Shown here: piece after piece, positions 12,401-25,979 of the stretch
Layout of the letters: the number at the start of each line of letters is the position of its first letter
Numbering within the stretch: the first letter of the stretch is position 1
Translations under genes and position numbers: made by a program
The notes under the pieces: model-generated
What the model was told of the DNA's origin: nothing
Databases searched by the model: none
What the model saw: the letters and a program-made list of their open reading frames with translations, nothing else
Assembly: GCA_905221605.1 (NCBI GenBank)
Contig: CAJNDS010002669.1
Span: 131,073-195,072, forward strand
Origin: Symbiodinium natans
Lineage: Eukaryota; Sar; Dinophyceae; Suessiales; Symbiodiniaceae
Direction of reading: 5' to 3'
DNA: 64,000 bases

Positions 12401-15400
12401 TCGTGGTCGTGAGTGCAGACAGGCGCCTGTCATTCATCCGTCAATCGTTGACTTTTGGCCATGGGCAACTTATTCTTGGATGCTGATTCACCGGTCACCA
12501 GTCCATCGCAAGCCGTGATTCCAAAACCCGCTGCCCGGTCCTCTCTGCAACAGGCACGGCCATTCGCCGCGTCTCCGGTTTCATGCAGAGGCAGCCGCAA
12601 GATCATGCAAAGTGTTGAGAAACCAACTTTCTAGATTCTAGATCCTCGTAGATCCTCGTAGATCCTCGTAGATCCTTGTAGATCCTTGTAGATCAGAGAA
12701 GTGCGAGCCTGCTTTGCGTACCCTCAAGTATCTGAACTGTCAGGTCATTAACAGACCAGCGCGCTGACCCAGGCCCGGGGGAGTGGCGGAGAGAGATGTC
12801 GATGAAGACCCGGCCTCCCCGCACAATTCTTCTCGAGTTAGACGGATTCAAGAGGGCGCGCGTAGCTGGCAGCGACCTCCCTTGGGCTATTGGGCCCGGT
12901 TTTATGTTCCTCCGTCTCTGCCGCTTTCTTTTCCCTGGTCTTTCGTTCCCCGTTCCCAGCCCCCGCCCCTGAAAGAACTGGCCCGCGAGGCCACAGTCGG
13001 TGCATGTGTTCGCGACTGTTTATCGTGCTGCAGTTGGGACTGGAGGTCCAGTACCTCCAACATCTTACAACCTGCTTGGTGCACATGAATGCGGTAACTC
13101 GCGGCGACTTCTCCTCTCGCCCCTACACTTTCTGCCCGAAACCCCTCTGGCTCTAGTTTCAGCCGCCTCTGGAACATCTGGCAAGTTCTGGACTCGGCCG
13201 ACCACGCCTGCCGAGGTCCCCCTGAGGTGACCAGCGTTCTTTCTTCCGTCCTTCCTGATGAACTGATTGACAATCAGGACTTGGTGAGGTTTTGCTGCAA
13301 GAGGCAGGAACAGTGGCTCACGCCGGTGGATGACGATGGTGGTCACAGCCTATCACCCCCGATTTTGCTTGTTTAGCTGCCCGTTGACTCGTCCCAGATC
13401 GTGTCGGCAGCTCGGGCGCCCCAGACCCTTGGAAGAGAAACTTAAACCCTAAATCCTCTACCGAAACCGAAGCCCTAAACCCTAAACTTTCCTAAGCCCT
13501 AAACAATTAGCGCCGCCTCATACTACTAAGCTAGTACGCCCCATAAACCCTAAACCCTGTAAACCCTATACCCTACAAACCCTAGAAATCCTAAACCCTA
13601 CAACCCTAGACCGTATACCGAATACACCCCTGCAAACCCTATAAGCCCTATAAACCTGCAAACCCTATAAACCCCATAAACCCCATAGACCCTACAAACC
13701 CACAAACCCCATAAACTCTAATCACCCTATAAACCCTATAAACCCTATAAACCCTATAAACCCTATAAACCCTATAAACCCTACAGGCCTGCAAACCCTA
13801 AAATAGTTGATTTTAAAGCCCTATTAAACACTATCAACCCTACAAATTCTAGAAACCCTACAAACCCTACAAACCCTGTAAACCCTAGAAGCCCTATAAA
13901 TCTAGAAAACAAACCCTACAAACCCTGAACCCTTTGAGCCCTATAAATCTTATACACCCTATGAACCATGAACCCTTTAAACCCTTTGAACCCTATGAAC
14001 CCTATAGACTATAAGCCCTAAGCCCTAAACCCTGAACCCTAAACCCTGAACCCTAAACCCTAAACCCTAAACCCTAAACCCTAAACCCTCAGCCCATCCA
14101 GGCGATTTCGGCGACGCAAAGCTGGAGATGTCGGAGCTGATGAGAGAAGTCCGGATGCTCCGGGCGGAGATCTCAGCCATGAGGCAGCCGTAAAGGTTCA
14201 GGGTTTAGGGTTAGGGTTTAGGGTTTTAGGGTTTAGGGTTTAGGGTTTAGGAAGTTTGGGAAGTTTAGGAAGTTTAGGGTTTAGGGTTTAGGGTTCAGGA
14301 GGGGGAGTCGTGGCTTAGTGGTAGCTTGTTTAGGGTTCGCCGATTTTGGTGTTGCAGAGGCACTTGAGGTCTGATTGCTTAGAATGCAGAGCAAGGGAGA
14401 TCAACTTCCAACTGATCTTCAGCATGTCTAAGAGGCATTCGCTGCCATATTGTACGTGCAAGACTTCTTCACGTCATCTGGGCGGGAGGATCAAGTAGGG
14501 CATGAAGATGCGGAAAGTCGCCGATGCAGGCGCGGCGGGGATGTGTCGCCTCCGCACCTAGCTCTTGCAGAGCCACCGCTGATTGGGCAAGTGCCGACTC
14601 TGTGACGTTTGCCTCGTTCAGAACTTAGACCGGAACTGCAGATGAAACACAGAGATGGCTTCAGGCGTTGCCGGCCTGGAAGCTTGGAGCGTTCTAGTTG
14701 TAGACTGAGAAGTCTCGATCAGCGCGCAGCGTCGATATCGGAACCGAGGTGCTGGGGAGCCGTTGTCCTCTCCAGTTAGCTAGCTTGCGGCTTGCATGAA
14801 TCGGCCTTGAGCCGATAAAATACTCAATTTGGGTTTCGGGTATTTAGGGTCTGCAGATGTTTCCATCCTGTCTACTTATAAGGTTCTGGTGTTGCTGACG
14901 CAGAAGCCTCAACAATGTCGCTGTCCTCAAAGAGGCAGCCGCTTTGCCAAGCGTATTTTAAATTGTTTGGCCAACGGAGCTCCATGCCAAAACACCTCTT
15001 GGGCCAACCGGCTGTCTCAATTTCTGTGGAGCATCTCCTTCTCAAATACCTGTTTGTGCAAGAGTCCTCTGTTGCCATCATCGCCAAAAAAGAGTTTTGC
15101 TAAGTGTTTCCTCAATCTTCTTAACTTCTTAGTTGCATGCCAAATTGGTTTCACGCAGGCAGAACGGCAGAAGTGCCACTTCCCGCCCGATAAGCCCAGA
15201 GCAGGTGTCGTATGTGAACTGGCCAGAACTTCTCAGCATCTACAATGCCTGCTGGGCTTCTTCGACACGGCCGTTTACGAAAAAACACATTCGCAGAACC
15301 TTCTTGCCAAGCAAGCTTTCAGGAAGCCGCGGAAAAAAAGGGAATTTCGTTACACTTGGTTCTTCATCCAACGCACTGCTGCTTACTTCTCAGAGGGCTT

Positions 15401-18400
15401 CAGTAGGCTCCCCCATCTATACCGAAACCCTAAACCCTAATAAACCCCAATAACGATGAGACGATGAGGTCTACAACGACAAAGATGGATCCGTGGAGCA
15501 GAAACAGCTGAACTATGTGTTGCTTTCTCGGAGGGGCGCAAGTGAGCCAGGGAAATTTGCCTTGCTTCCCCCATGGGTTGGTTTTTGGCGGGTCTGTTGC
15601 GACGTCTTTTGCCCAGGCCGGGATTGTACAAGATCTTCGATGAGATCCTGGTGAATGCTGCTGACAACTATGTCAGGGACAATTCCCAAACGTACATCAA
15701 GGTCTGTTTCTGCATCTGACAGCCACAGCCAATGTTTAAGTTTGAGCTTCGAAGCTTTCACTGCATCGCTGGCGGAAGCTTTCGTTGCAAGTTCGCTGGG
15801 CTTGAAACCTCGTGCCTCGCAGGTGACCATCAATGAGAAAGATGGTTGGATAAGCGTGGAAAACAATGGGCGAGGACTGCCAGTGGAGGCCAGGCGCAGT
15901 TCGGACCGGAACAAGCAGACCGACGGATCGATAATTCGGTTCGCCCAAAAGACGGGAATCCAGAGGTAAGAAGTGACAGGGAGGAAGGAGAGCTCGTGGT
16001 GAGTTCGGCGCAGGAGCACAAGGAGCACCAGATGTACGTCCCTGAGATGGCCCTGCGCTGAGCCTTTCTCAATAGCATGCACGAACGACATGGGCCGTTT
16101 TCTAAATTCGGGTCCCCAAGATACCTTACTATGTCTAGGACCCAGAAAAGGGGCACTAATGTCGAGAAGTGCCAATGTTGCTGTATCCTCGGGCAGGTAA
16201 ACCAGCCCCCGTTCCCCTCGCCTGATCTCGGAGCAACTTCTCTTGCCATTTCGGAGAATTGGATACCCAGGTATTCGGACACCTTCTCACAAGTGACAAC
16301 TACGATGATAGCGAGAAGAAGGACCGATGGCATGCCGAACATTGCCGAACCCTCTCGATCTCGCTGGTCTGTTGTTTCTCCTTGACTTGTACTTCGAGCC
16401 TGGCAGGTGACTGGCGGACGGAATGGCTATGGCGCCAAGCTCACGAACATTTTCTCAACAAAGCCTTTGCCCGAGTGGAGAACTGCCCCAAAAGATCCCT
16501 CAAATCCGTGAACCGAGTGAACGCACGTACCCATCCCAAGCCTCGAGCTCCACAGCTCTTTCTACAGAAGCAGGTAGCACTAGGCACGATCCATTAAATA
16601 TATCATGCTGCACCCTGCGCGATGGTTGTGGTCTTCGACGCCTTCACCATAGGTTTCTGGAAAGTTGCTCCGCAGGTTTGAGATCGAATGTGGGGATTCC
16701 GAACGCAGAAAGAAGTATCAGCAGACATGGGAGGAGCTCCAATTGCCTTAGCCTGAGTCTTTGTTCTCGCCATGCCATTGCTACGGAGGAGAACATGCGG
16801 AAGAAACAGAAGTCCAAAATCTCAGCACACTTGGGCGAAAGTTTCACGAAGCCTGGGCCGTGGCTGCTCTGTGCTGGTGTGCTGTTTGTGTTGTTGCTTT
16901 GGGTGTTGTTTTCCGCTTGCGGCTCTCAGGATCACCTTCTGGCCGGACCTCTCCCGCTTCGGCATGAAGAAGTTGGACAAGGACACGGCATGGCGAAGTG
17001 CCTTAGGGGTTACATGAGAGCCTAGAGTAGGGTGCGGCTAAGCTCTCAGGGATTCCGTTTCCATATCATGAAGGACATTGTTGGTCTGATGTGCCGTCGC
17101 GTGGCCCTTGCCCTAGCAAGTGGTAGTGCCGCACGGCCACAACGCATGTTCACGTCAGCTTCGGCCAGGTAGACGTGGCAGGCACAACTCCTGCCAAGTG
17201 CAAGGTGCACCTGAATGGCAAGAGGCGGTGGAGAATGGTTTGCTTCGGATTCCCCCGGCCTTATCGCGGTAAGAGGGAAGCCTTCTGCATGCAAAAGGCT
17301 TGACATCAACAGCTTCAAGGACTACATCTCGCTGTACACTGGCACTGAAGATGTCCAGATAGCAAGAGCCCCAAAGCAGCGGAAAGCCGACCGTGACGCA
17401 AGGATCTCTGATGCGTACACAGTCCAGTCAGCTGTGCGGGGTCCCTAACACCTGCAGGTTCACGAGAAGTGCCATGAGCGTTGGGAGGCCAACCAAGCCC
17501 AGTTCCTTCCTCCCGAGTGTGACATAGTGTGACCAGGTTTCAGGTTGAGTACTTCAGCCCACATACAGCCACAAAACTGCGTAGTTGGGTATAGCGAGCT
17601 GCTGACCTGAGCCGCGCTCTGTACATGCCTTGTATGGGGACTCAGTTTCTTGCCAGGTCGCTATGACAGTCTCGGACGGCCAGTTTCAGCAGGCCCGTTG
17701 TTGTTTCAAGCTTTCTGCTTGCACAGCGGGATAAAAACCTTTGATGCCTCAGCTAGAACTCCCATCTGTTTAAGCAAGTTTGAAGCAAGCCGGGATTCCT
17801 TTGCCAGGGCTTGTTTTGTGCCGTGCGGAGGTGTCCTTCGTGAACAATATCGCAACGACAAAGGGAGGCACCCACGCAGCAGCCCAAGCTGCCCGAACAG
17901 CTTGCCAGGCTCTTCAAAGGAAACGGAAGGATTCACTTCAAGCGGGCATTTTTCCTGGAGGAGTACAAGGACATAGTACTGTACTTCTTCTTCCTAAGAA
18001 AACTGCGGAATCCTTCTTCTTAACTTCTTCTTCGCTCCACAACCCTGAGGTTGTTCACGTCGCCGACCAGCTGGTCGAGGCTCCCGTCTTGACGATGGTC
18101 CCCAAAGGTTGAGGGCAGGCAGTGTGCCTCCTTTTCCAAACCAGGTACACGGTTGTTGGCTAATACCTGTGCCATGAGAGTTCATGTACTGATGCGTGTG
18201 CGTATGCACTATGCAACCGCGTTACAATGACTCTGGTACTGAGTTTGCCCCCCAAGCGATATTTGAATGCAAGATCTGCCGGCAGTTCTGGCTGTCAAGT
18301 GTGGCTCCTCGACCAGGCAATCACTCACAAGGTCAACAAGCAAAACAAGGGTGGAATGGCGTGGCCCTCAGATTGCGGAGTTGCACTTGCATTCTGTCTA

Positions 18401-19653
18401 AGACCGTTCTTGCATCTGATTGCGGCCATTTGTGTCATCCTGTCATCTTTGCTGACCTTCATTGTTGTCGGGAGTCTTGCGTCTCCTTGAGTCTGCCTCT
18501 ACTGCCTGTTCTGTGTGATCTTGGGGATGTATGAAGCACATCGCCCAGGAAGTGAAGCCGTGCCCTTTCCCAGCAGCCACGCATGCTGTGGGAATCCATC
18601 AGGGTAAGACTCTTCTTCCTCACTTGACAGGTACCACGTGCGGAACTACTTGTGGGTTTTTGTGAACACGCAGATTGAAAACCCATCGTTCGACTCGCAG
18701 ACGAAAGAGACCATGACGCTCAAGCAGTCGAAGTTCGGGCGCGCCGAGTGCTGACACATCCCAATGTTATGGGGGTTTACGAAATACGGGACTCCCCCAA
18801 GGTAGCTCCCTTAAATAGTAGGATCCCCTTACAATGAGGCGTAGACCCCCATATACAGGGCTTTCCCAAGGTTGGGGTATCTATCTTTGCGAGGTGCCTA
18901 TAATAAGGATTCCAGCATGTGGCCCGAGGGGGGGGGGTATGTATTAGGGTAGGCCCTATGCTGGACAATACTCATACGTAAGCTCCAAATCTATTAAATC
19001 TATTTGGTTTGGTCCACTCGGCGCAGGTCGAGCTGCGCTATTCCCGACAAGATGATCAACAACGTGCTGAAGACTGGCATTGTGCATTGCCAAGAAGCTT
19101 CGGAGCAACACCGATGACCGCAGTTGTGCTTTCACGTGCTTTGCCAGTTTGCCAGTCAGCCTTGTCCAAGCCTCCCTCTTCTTGCGCGATCCTCTGCAAA
19201 GCCAGCTCCCATTTCAACCCCAAATGCCAGCAGTACGTATGCAGCTTCGGCATTCTTAGGTGCCCCGGCAAACATTGAAACCGCAAGTTTGAAACAACAA
19301 AACAGCAGCGGCGGCGGCGGTGGCGGCGGCGCCAACGGCAGCAGCAGCAACAGCAGCAACAGCAGCACCAGTAGCAACATCAGCAGCAACAGCAGCAACA
19401 GCAGCAACAGCAGCAACAGCAGCAAATATCAACAGAGGCGATAGAGGCAACAGAGGCAACAGCCGCAACAGGAGCCACAGGAGCAACAGCAGCCACAGCA
19501 GTCACAGCAGAGCGACAACAACGACAACAACAGCCACGATGACGACGACGACGACAACAACGACGACAACGAAGACAACGACGACAACGACGACAATGCC
19601 GACAGCGCCGACAACGACGACGACGATGACGACGACAATGTTGACTTTGACTT

Positions 19654-19734
<81 letters not shown>

Positions 19735-19841
19735 TGCTCCAACGCGACCTGAACTCGTGCGTTTGCTTCGCGTTGGAGCCAACAACAGCAGCAACAGCCA
19801 CAGAGACGGCAACAGCGACCGCAACCGCCACCAGCAAAAGC

Positions 19842-19926
<85 letters not shown>

Positions 19927-22920
19927 GCTTTCAGAAGAAGGATGCTTCACATCAGTGCGACGTGCAACGGATGCTAGTACCGGCTGCAGGTCGACATGGT
20001 ACTTCAGTGGGCGAAGGCCAAAGAGGAAATCGACCTGGGCAAGACGCTGAAAGGCCTTGGCAGCTGATCGCGACATCAGCTGGCATTCTCTTCATTCCTC
20101 AGTCCTCTAACGAGCAAGGGGGCTCCAGCGCGCCGAACAAGAAGACGAAACGGTTGCTCAACATCCCAAAGCTGGAGGAGACATCCGCTTGCATGAGCGC
20201 CTAGTCCACCAAGAAACTCCGACTCGGCTATCTGCTTCTGTTGTCCTGATGCAGGATGCAAACCTTGCCGGCAGCAGGGATGGTGATGGCCTCAACTCAG
20301 ACTTGAGACAAGCACTGGTGGACAAGAACCAGCAAAGTCAGCGAATTCTCGATCCCAACATGCACTATGTTGTACGGTCAAAGCCATCGTGAACCGTGAT
20401 TCAGGTCGCGAGTGCACGCTCATCCTCACGGAGGTGCCATGTACATGACCATGGAGCCATGTTCACCCTCTGCGAAAACACACGAATACAGGGAGACAGT
20501 GCCAAGTCTTTGGCGGTAGCCGGCTTGGGTGTCCGAAGCCCAAGTGTTTTTTCCAGTGCACAGCCTGCCAAAATTGCTGAAAGTCGTGTCCCGGCCTTTT
20601 CAGAGGTTATTGGTCGGGATCGATACGGTGTGTTTCCGCTTCGAGGAAAGATTCTGAATGCCGCCGCCCCAGTAAATAACGCACACAAAGTTCATGAAAC
20701 TCTGCAGCAGTGAGATGCTTGCGACGCTAAGCATCGAAGTTCCTGGAGGGCAATGCCCTAAACCTGCGCTGTGGTTGCCTTGAGGCTGTTTCTTTCAGAG
20801 CCAAGGTTCGGGATGCAACTTTTGCGCAGACAATGGGTGGCTCATCTGCAATCTTGGGGGGACCTCTGGCCCTAACAGCGCACGCGGCTCCAAGCAGTGG
20901 ATGCCTTCTTTCCAGTAACTGTGAAGCTACATGTCTTCTACCCCTGTGTGTGTGTCGCGGAAGTTGTGTCCAAACGCCTGAGAGGTGCCACAGCTTGCGA
21001 ATTGCCTAGTGAGCAAGACATTGCCGGCCGTCTCACGTCCTTGACAGGAAATGCCGAGATTGCAAACATCACGAAGATCGTTGGCTTGGAGTGGGCCCAG
21101 CCTGTTTCACGAGGTTTAGGGTTTAGGGTTTAGGGTTTAGGGTTTAGGGTTTAGGGTTTAGGCTTAAGGGCCATGGACTGCAACAACAGCTAGGAGCCAG
21201 AAGTGCTGAGGCCCCGCAAGGAGTATCACTCCACGAATGGCTTACGCTATGGCTCCATCATGGCCGCGGCCTCAGCAAGCACTGCCTTGTCAACTGAATG
21301 ACCTTATAACCTCATGTTATCTTACGACCTTCTGTTTTCTTACATGTTCCCTTACGTCTTCTTATCTTATCTTATCTTATCTTATCTTATCTTATCTTAT
21401 CTTATCTTATCTTATGTTATCTGATGTTATCTGATGTTATCGTATGTTCTGGAAGATGTCAGGTCATGACAGACCAAGACTACGACGGGTCTCACATCAA
21501 AGGGCTCATCCTGAACTTCGTCCAGCATTGGAGCTGACCTTGGAAAAGTTTATTGTTATTATTATCATTATTACTATTATTACTATTATTATTACTATTA
21601 ATATTATTCTTGTTATTATTATTATGATTGTTATTATTATTATTGTTATTTTGATCATTGTTGCATACTGAGAGCGCCCTCTGTCGACTAGGTGGCCTTC
21701 TCTTTTCAAGCTTCCTGGCTTCATGACGGAATTTGTCACCCCGATCGTGGGAACCCCAGCTAAAATCAGGCCGGTACATTTCCATTCCATAGATGACTCG
21801 GGTTCAGACTTTGGGGCCAAACTCTCAAATTCTCAAAACACTCAAGTCTCCAGCACTCATTCCCAACTTTCTCAAGTCTCAAAGCTTCATGAGGTGAAAG
21901 TGAGCCGCCGGAGCACCACGCAGCAGTTCTTCACAATGCAGGACGCGGTTGAAATCGCTTGCATCCTACTGCATTCTGACTGAGAGGGTTCCACCATCAA
22001 TCGGAGGTATCGCCCAAAAGGAAGATGCAATATAGAGGGGCCTAGCCTCTCTTGGCAAGATCTGACTGGTTTCCAAGGTCTGCGCAGGTCTCCTAAAGGC
22101 TTGGCCTGTCGATGATGTTCCATGAGTGTCCGCAAAGCTGGCACCCAATTTTGAGGGATTTAGGATGCCATATTCTGTGCAGTACCAGGGAGGATCTGGC
22201 AATTGCGGGACATCAGCAACCTTGTCATCTCCAGGGGGGACTGCCCCGCCCAGCAACCGGTTTCACTTGTGTCCGGCTACGCGATTTCGCCCCCCATGGC
22301 CAGGGAAAGCAACACATGCACCAAGGCCGCTCGACACAAGACGCCAGACAACGTCCCCACCCAACTTGACATACCAACCAGCAGCAAAGCGTTTGTTGGG
22401 ATTCTCTTTAAGGGAATCTCGGTAACCCTTTGTTGAATGAACACGATGTGAAATGCAGTGTTTAGAGTCGAAATTTGAGGAAGAAGAGCTTTGCCAACGC
22501 CGAACAGCTGATGTGGGTGACAGTGGCGCGTGAGTGCAGAGGTTGAGTCGAATATCGCCTGAACCCTCGGCGAGCACAACTCACCTAAGCAACCGAACAA
22601 CTTCGTTCGGGTTCTTCGCATCTTCTGCGAAGCATGCAGGAGTACGAGAAGTGGAAGGAAGAGAACAACAACGGGCGTGGATGGCATCTGAAGTATTACA
22701 AAGGCCATGCGCTTACTCTCGGCACCTCTTGTCCAAGGAAGTTCGAGAACTCCACTAGCTGCTCTGGTGTAGGTCTCGGAACATCTACGATGGCCGAAGC
22801 CAAGGAATATTTCAGCAACATCAATGCAAGCTCCCCAGAGCGCTTTGCCGTGTTCTGCTGCAGCCTAGCGCGGATATATACATATGCATATATGTAAATA
22901 AATAAATAAACAAATATATC

Positions 22921-22954
<34 letters not shown>

Positions 22955-24063
22955 CATACATAATGGTCTCGGGCTGCCACCCCCCCCCCCCCCCCCTCCC
23001 CCCCCCCCCCCTCCCCCCCTCCCCCCCCCCCCTCCCCCCCCCCCCCTCCCCCCCCCCCCCCCCTCCCCCCCCCCTTCCCCCCCACAGGGGGTGGTTGGGG
23101 GGTTAGGGTTTAGTGCTTAAGGCTTAGGGTTTCGGGTATAGGGTTTGGGGTTTAGGGTCTAAGGTTTAGGCCCGTAGCGTGATTGGGGGGTTGGGGTTCG
23201 GATTTGGGGTGGAAGTTTCAGAGACGGGCCGCCTACCCCTTCCCCCCCCCTCCCCTCCCCCTCCGTGGTGTGGGTATGATTGGGGGGTTAGGGTTTAGGG
23301 TTTCAGGTTTAAGGTTTAGGGTTTACATCAGTTTCGGGTTTAAGGTTTAGCCCCTCTGTGCTGTGAATGGGGGTTGGCGTTTGGGGTTGAAGGTTTACGG
23401 TTTAGGTTAAGGGTGTGAGGTTTAAGGTTGGTTTAAGGCTTAGTGCCGGATACCGCCATGGTGGGTGCGAGGGGATACCAGGGGGGGTGGGGGAGTAGGG
23501 CCCGGGAGCCTGGAACCATATACAATTTGCTGCCGCCCTTCCCCCCTCAAAGATCCATTCTTTTTTGAGTGTTGTCGATCGAGTCCGTTGTAAGGCTTCC
23601 AGAGTTGGGTTGGGAAGCCAGCTTCACATGCTCCCCATCCTTGCTGCAATCTAACTCCGAATGCGGCCCGATGGAGGATGTGTGTGTGGTCTTCTAGTGA
23701 TATCACATCCGAGTTCGACCTGATCTGCAACACGAACCAAACCCTACATCCAAGAGGATAAACGTTCAGGGTGTGGCCTTCGGAGGAGGATTACTCTTGG
23801 CCGATCACAAGCAAGGAACGAGGCCCAAAGCCTCCTTCTCCCAATCTTTGTGCTTCCAGACCCCACAAAGTTTTAGACAGTACACACTTTCCCAATTTCT
23901 ATCTTTTTGCTTCCAGACCCCAACGAATTTGGGACAGTACGGCACCTTTCATGTCAAGGCCCATTTTCTTGTGGAAGACCAGAAAAAGCATGGATCTTCG
24001 ACGCACCATATATAGACATACACGCGAAAGCAACATGAACATCTACATATATGTATATATACG

Positions 24064-24099
<36 letters not shown>

Positions 24100-25943
24100 T
24101 TGCATCAGAATAAAACAGATACTAAATCATACAGGAGCACAGCCTCTCGTTCGAGTACACGGGCCAGAATGACGACGAAGCTTTCGACATGGCCTTCAAC
24201 AAGAAAAGGGCGGATGACCGCAAGGAGCGCCCAGTTTAGGGGGTATAGGGGGGGGGGGTGTAGGGGGGGTATAGGGGGGGTTACTTAGGAAGGCAAGAGA
24301 GAGACATTTGAGCATGTGAGCTGTGTATCACTTTGGGGATGTTTGGGATGTAGACTCGAAGAATCACCCGGAGGAGTGGATCAACGACGCTGATGACGAG
24401 GAGTTCGTGGACCATTCCAAGGAATCCGACAGCGAGAGCTCATGGAGTTTGCATCTCCCTTCCCCCCCCCCCCCCCCCCCCCCCCCACGCACATCTTTGA
24501 TGAAGTGCAGTTTTGCATGTGTTTGCATGCCCAGGATGCAGTCACGTACTTGGACTTCATCAACAAAGAGTTGGTGCAGTTCGCAAAGTACGATGTGGCT
24601 TGGACGTGAACATACTTGCACAACCGTCCTTACTTCCCTTGCTGCTGAGTGGAAACCATCACCATGCAAACTGCTAGACACGGTAGAAAGTAGGACGAAT
24701 TGCAGCAAGCAACGAGTCTTGCTCACCGTGTGTCGCAGAATGTTGGAAGCTTCAAGAGGCATTTTAAGGAATCGGTTGGGCAGTTCGGAGAAGTGTTCCA
24801 CTGTAGCTCCGCAAGCCTTTTGGCTGGGAGATTCGGTGGGTTCTTAAGTCAGCACCCAATACTGCTCTCATGGAATCAGAGCTTGCGGACAGAGACAATC
24901 ACGTGGAGCCTTCAATTCAGACAGTGGCTCACCGCATGATGGTATCTGCTGGTTTCTGTCGTTTTTTTACCTTTGCTATCGTCCCGGCTGGCCTTTGGCT
25001 GCAGGTGCTACGGGCTATCCCATCCGTGGTTGATGGGTTCAAGCCAGTACAGCGCAAGATCATGTGGGCCTCCTTCAAGCGAAACCTGAAGAGCGACCCC
25101 TCCTCAGAAAATCGGTATGGCTTAAGGATGCTTTGGGACTTGGCAAGTGAAAAATGGAGCCACCACGCCGATCGCCAAGGACACGAAGGTGGCTCAATTG
25201 GCAGGCAATCAGCTTACAGGGGTTTACATCCCCCGAACGCACACAGACTTCAAGTCAGTGCTGGTTGAAGCAGTCGAAGCTGCACAGCAGTGTGCAACTG
25301 TGTGTCCGGCTGGACATTCCTGCTTCTAAAGGCTGTCTGGCTCTGAGGCTATGTTTCAGAGCACGCAGCGTACCACCACGGCGAATCATCCTTACAAGGT
25401 CGAAGATGTGATGCATGTGATGTGAAGTCCTTGATAAGGCTTGTGTTTTTAGCGGCTTTTGCTAAGCGTGATCGTTCTTTGCGAGGTGCCATCGTAGGAC
25501 TGGCGCAGACGTTTGTGTGGACCTCGGAGTTCAGGGATGCGCCGTGAAGTCTCTGCAATGCCTTCTTTCGCGCGTCTCTGTGGTCGTAATCCTCCCTAGC
25601 CCTTAAATGGCAGAATTTTGGTGCGTGCTCCGGTTTTTCCAGGAGCCGTGACGGAACACCGCCCCAGCTTTGAAGCCCCCTGCTATGTCTCGCTCGCGTG
25701 GTTGCTTGCTTGCTTTATCTTCTTCAATCTGCCTACTTTCTTGATATAGGCTGCGCTCTTAAACCCTAAGCGTGGCATTGTGTTTGTGGCAATTGTACTT
25801 ATCGTTGTGCGGACACATGTATTAATATGTCTATATATATAAATATATATATATATATATACACATATATGTAAATATACACTCATGTTTGCACCCATGT
25901 ATATGTATTGTCATATATATAAATGTATATGTATGTATTGTCA

Positions 25944-25979
<36 letters not shown>

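Larger units (their letters stand above)
19990..22825 (+). other. TOP2: TOP2 exons encoding the TOPRIM domain
   Basis: Exons 19990-~20085, 20119-20177, 20255-20282, 20405-20433, 20492-20530, 20606-20659, 20806-20836, 21048-~21093, 21221-21262, 21463-21530, 21692-21746, 21894-21941, 22640-22703 and 22773-22825. Catalytic acidic residues are in ILTEGDSAK and MTDQDYDGSH. Further blocks are GRDRYGVFPLRGKILN, LRYGSIM, FMTEFVTPIV and YYKGLGTSTMAEAKEYF. Short introns predominate. Confidence 0.92.

Noticed and set aside
14308-14345. tRNA-like A-box TGGCTTAGTGG followed by GGTTCGCCG
   Set aside because: The two boxes are only about a dozen bases apart and no cloverleaf or acceptor stem can be drawn.
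19320-20204. Long poly-Thr/Gln/Ala open reading frame (294 codons)
   Set aside because: It is the trinucleotide array read through; real TOP2 exons at 19990-20085 and 20119-20177 lie partly in or beside it in defined phases.
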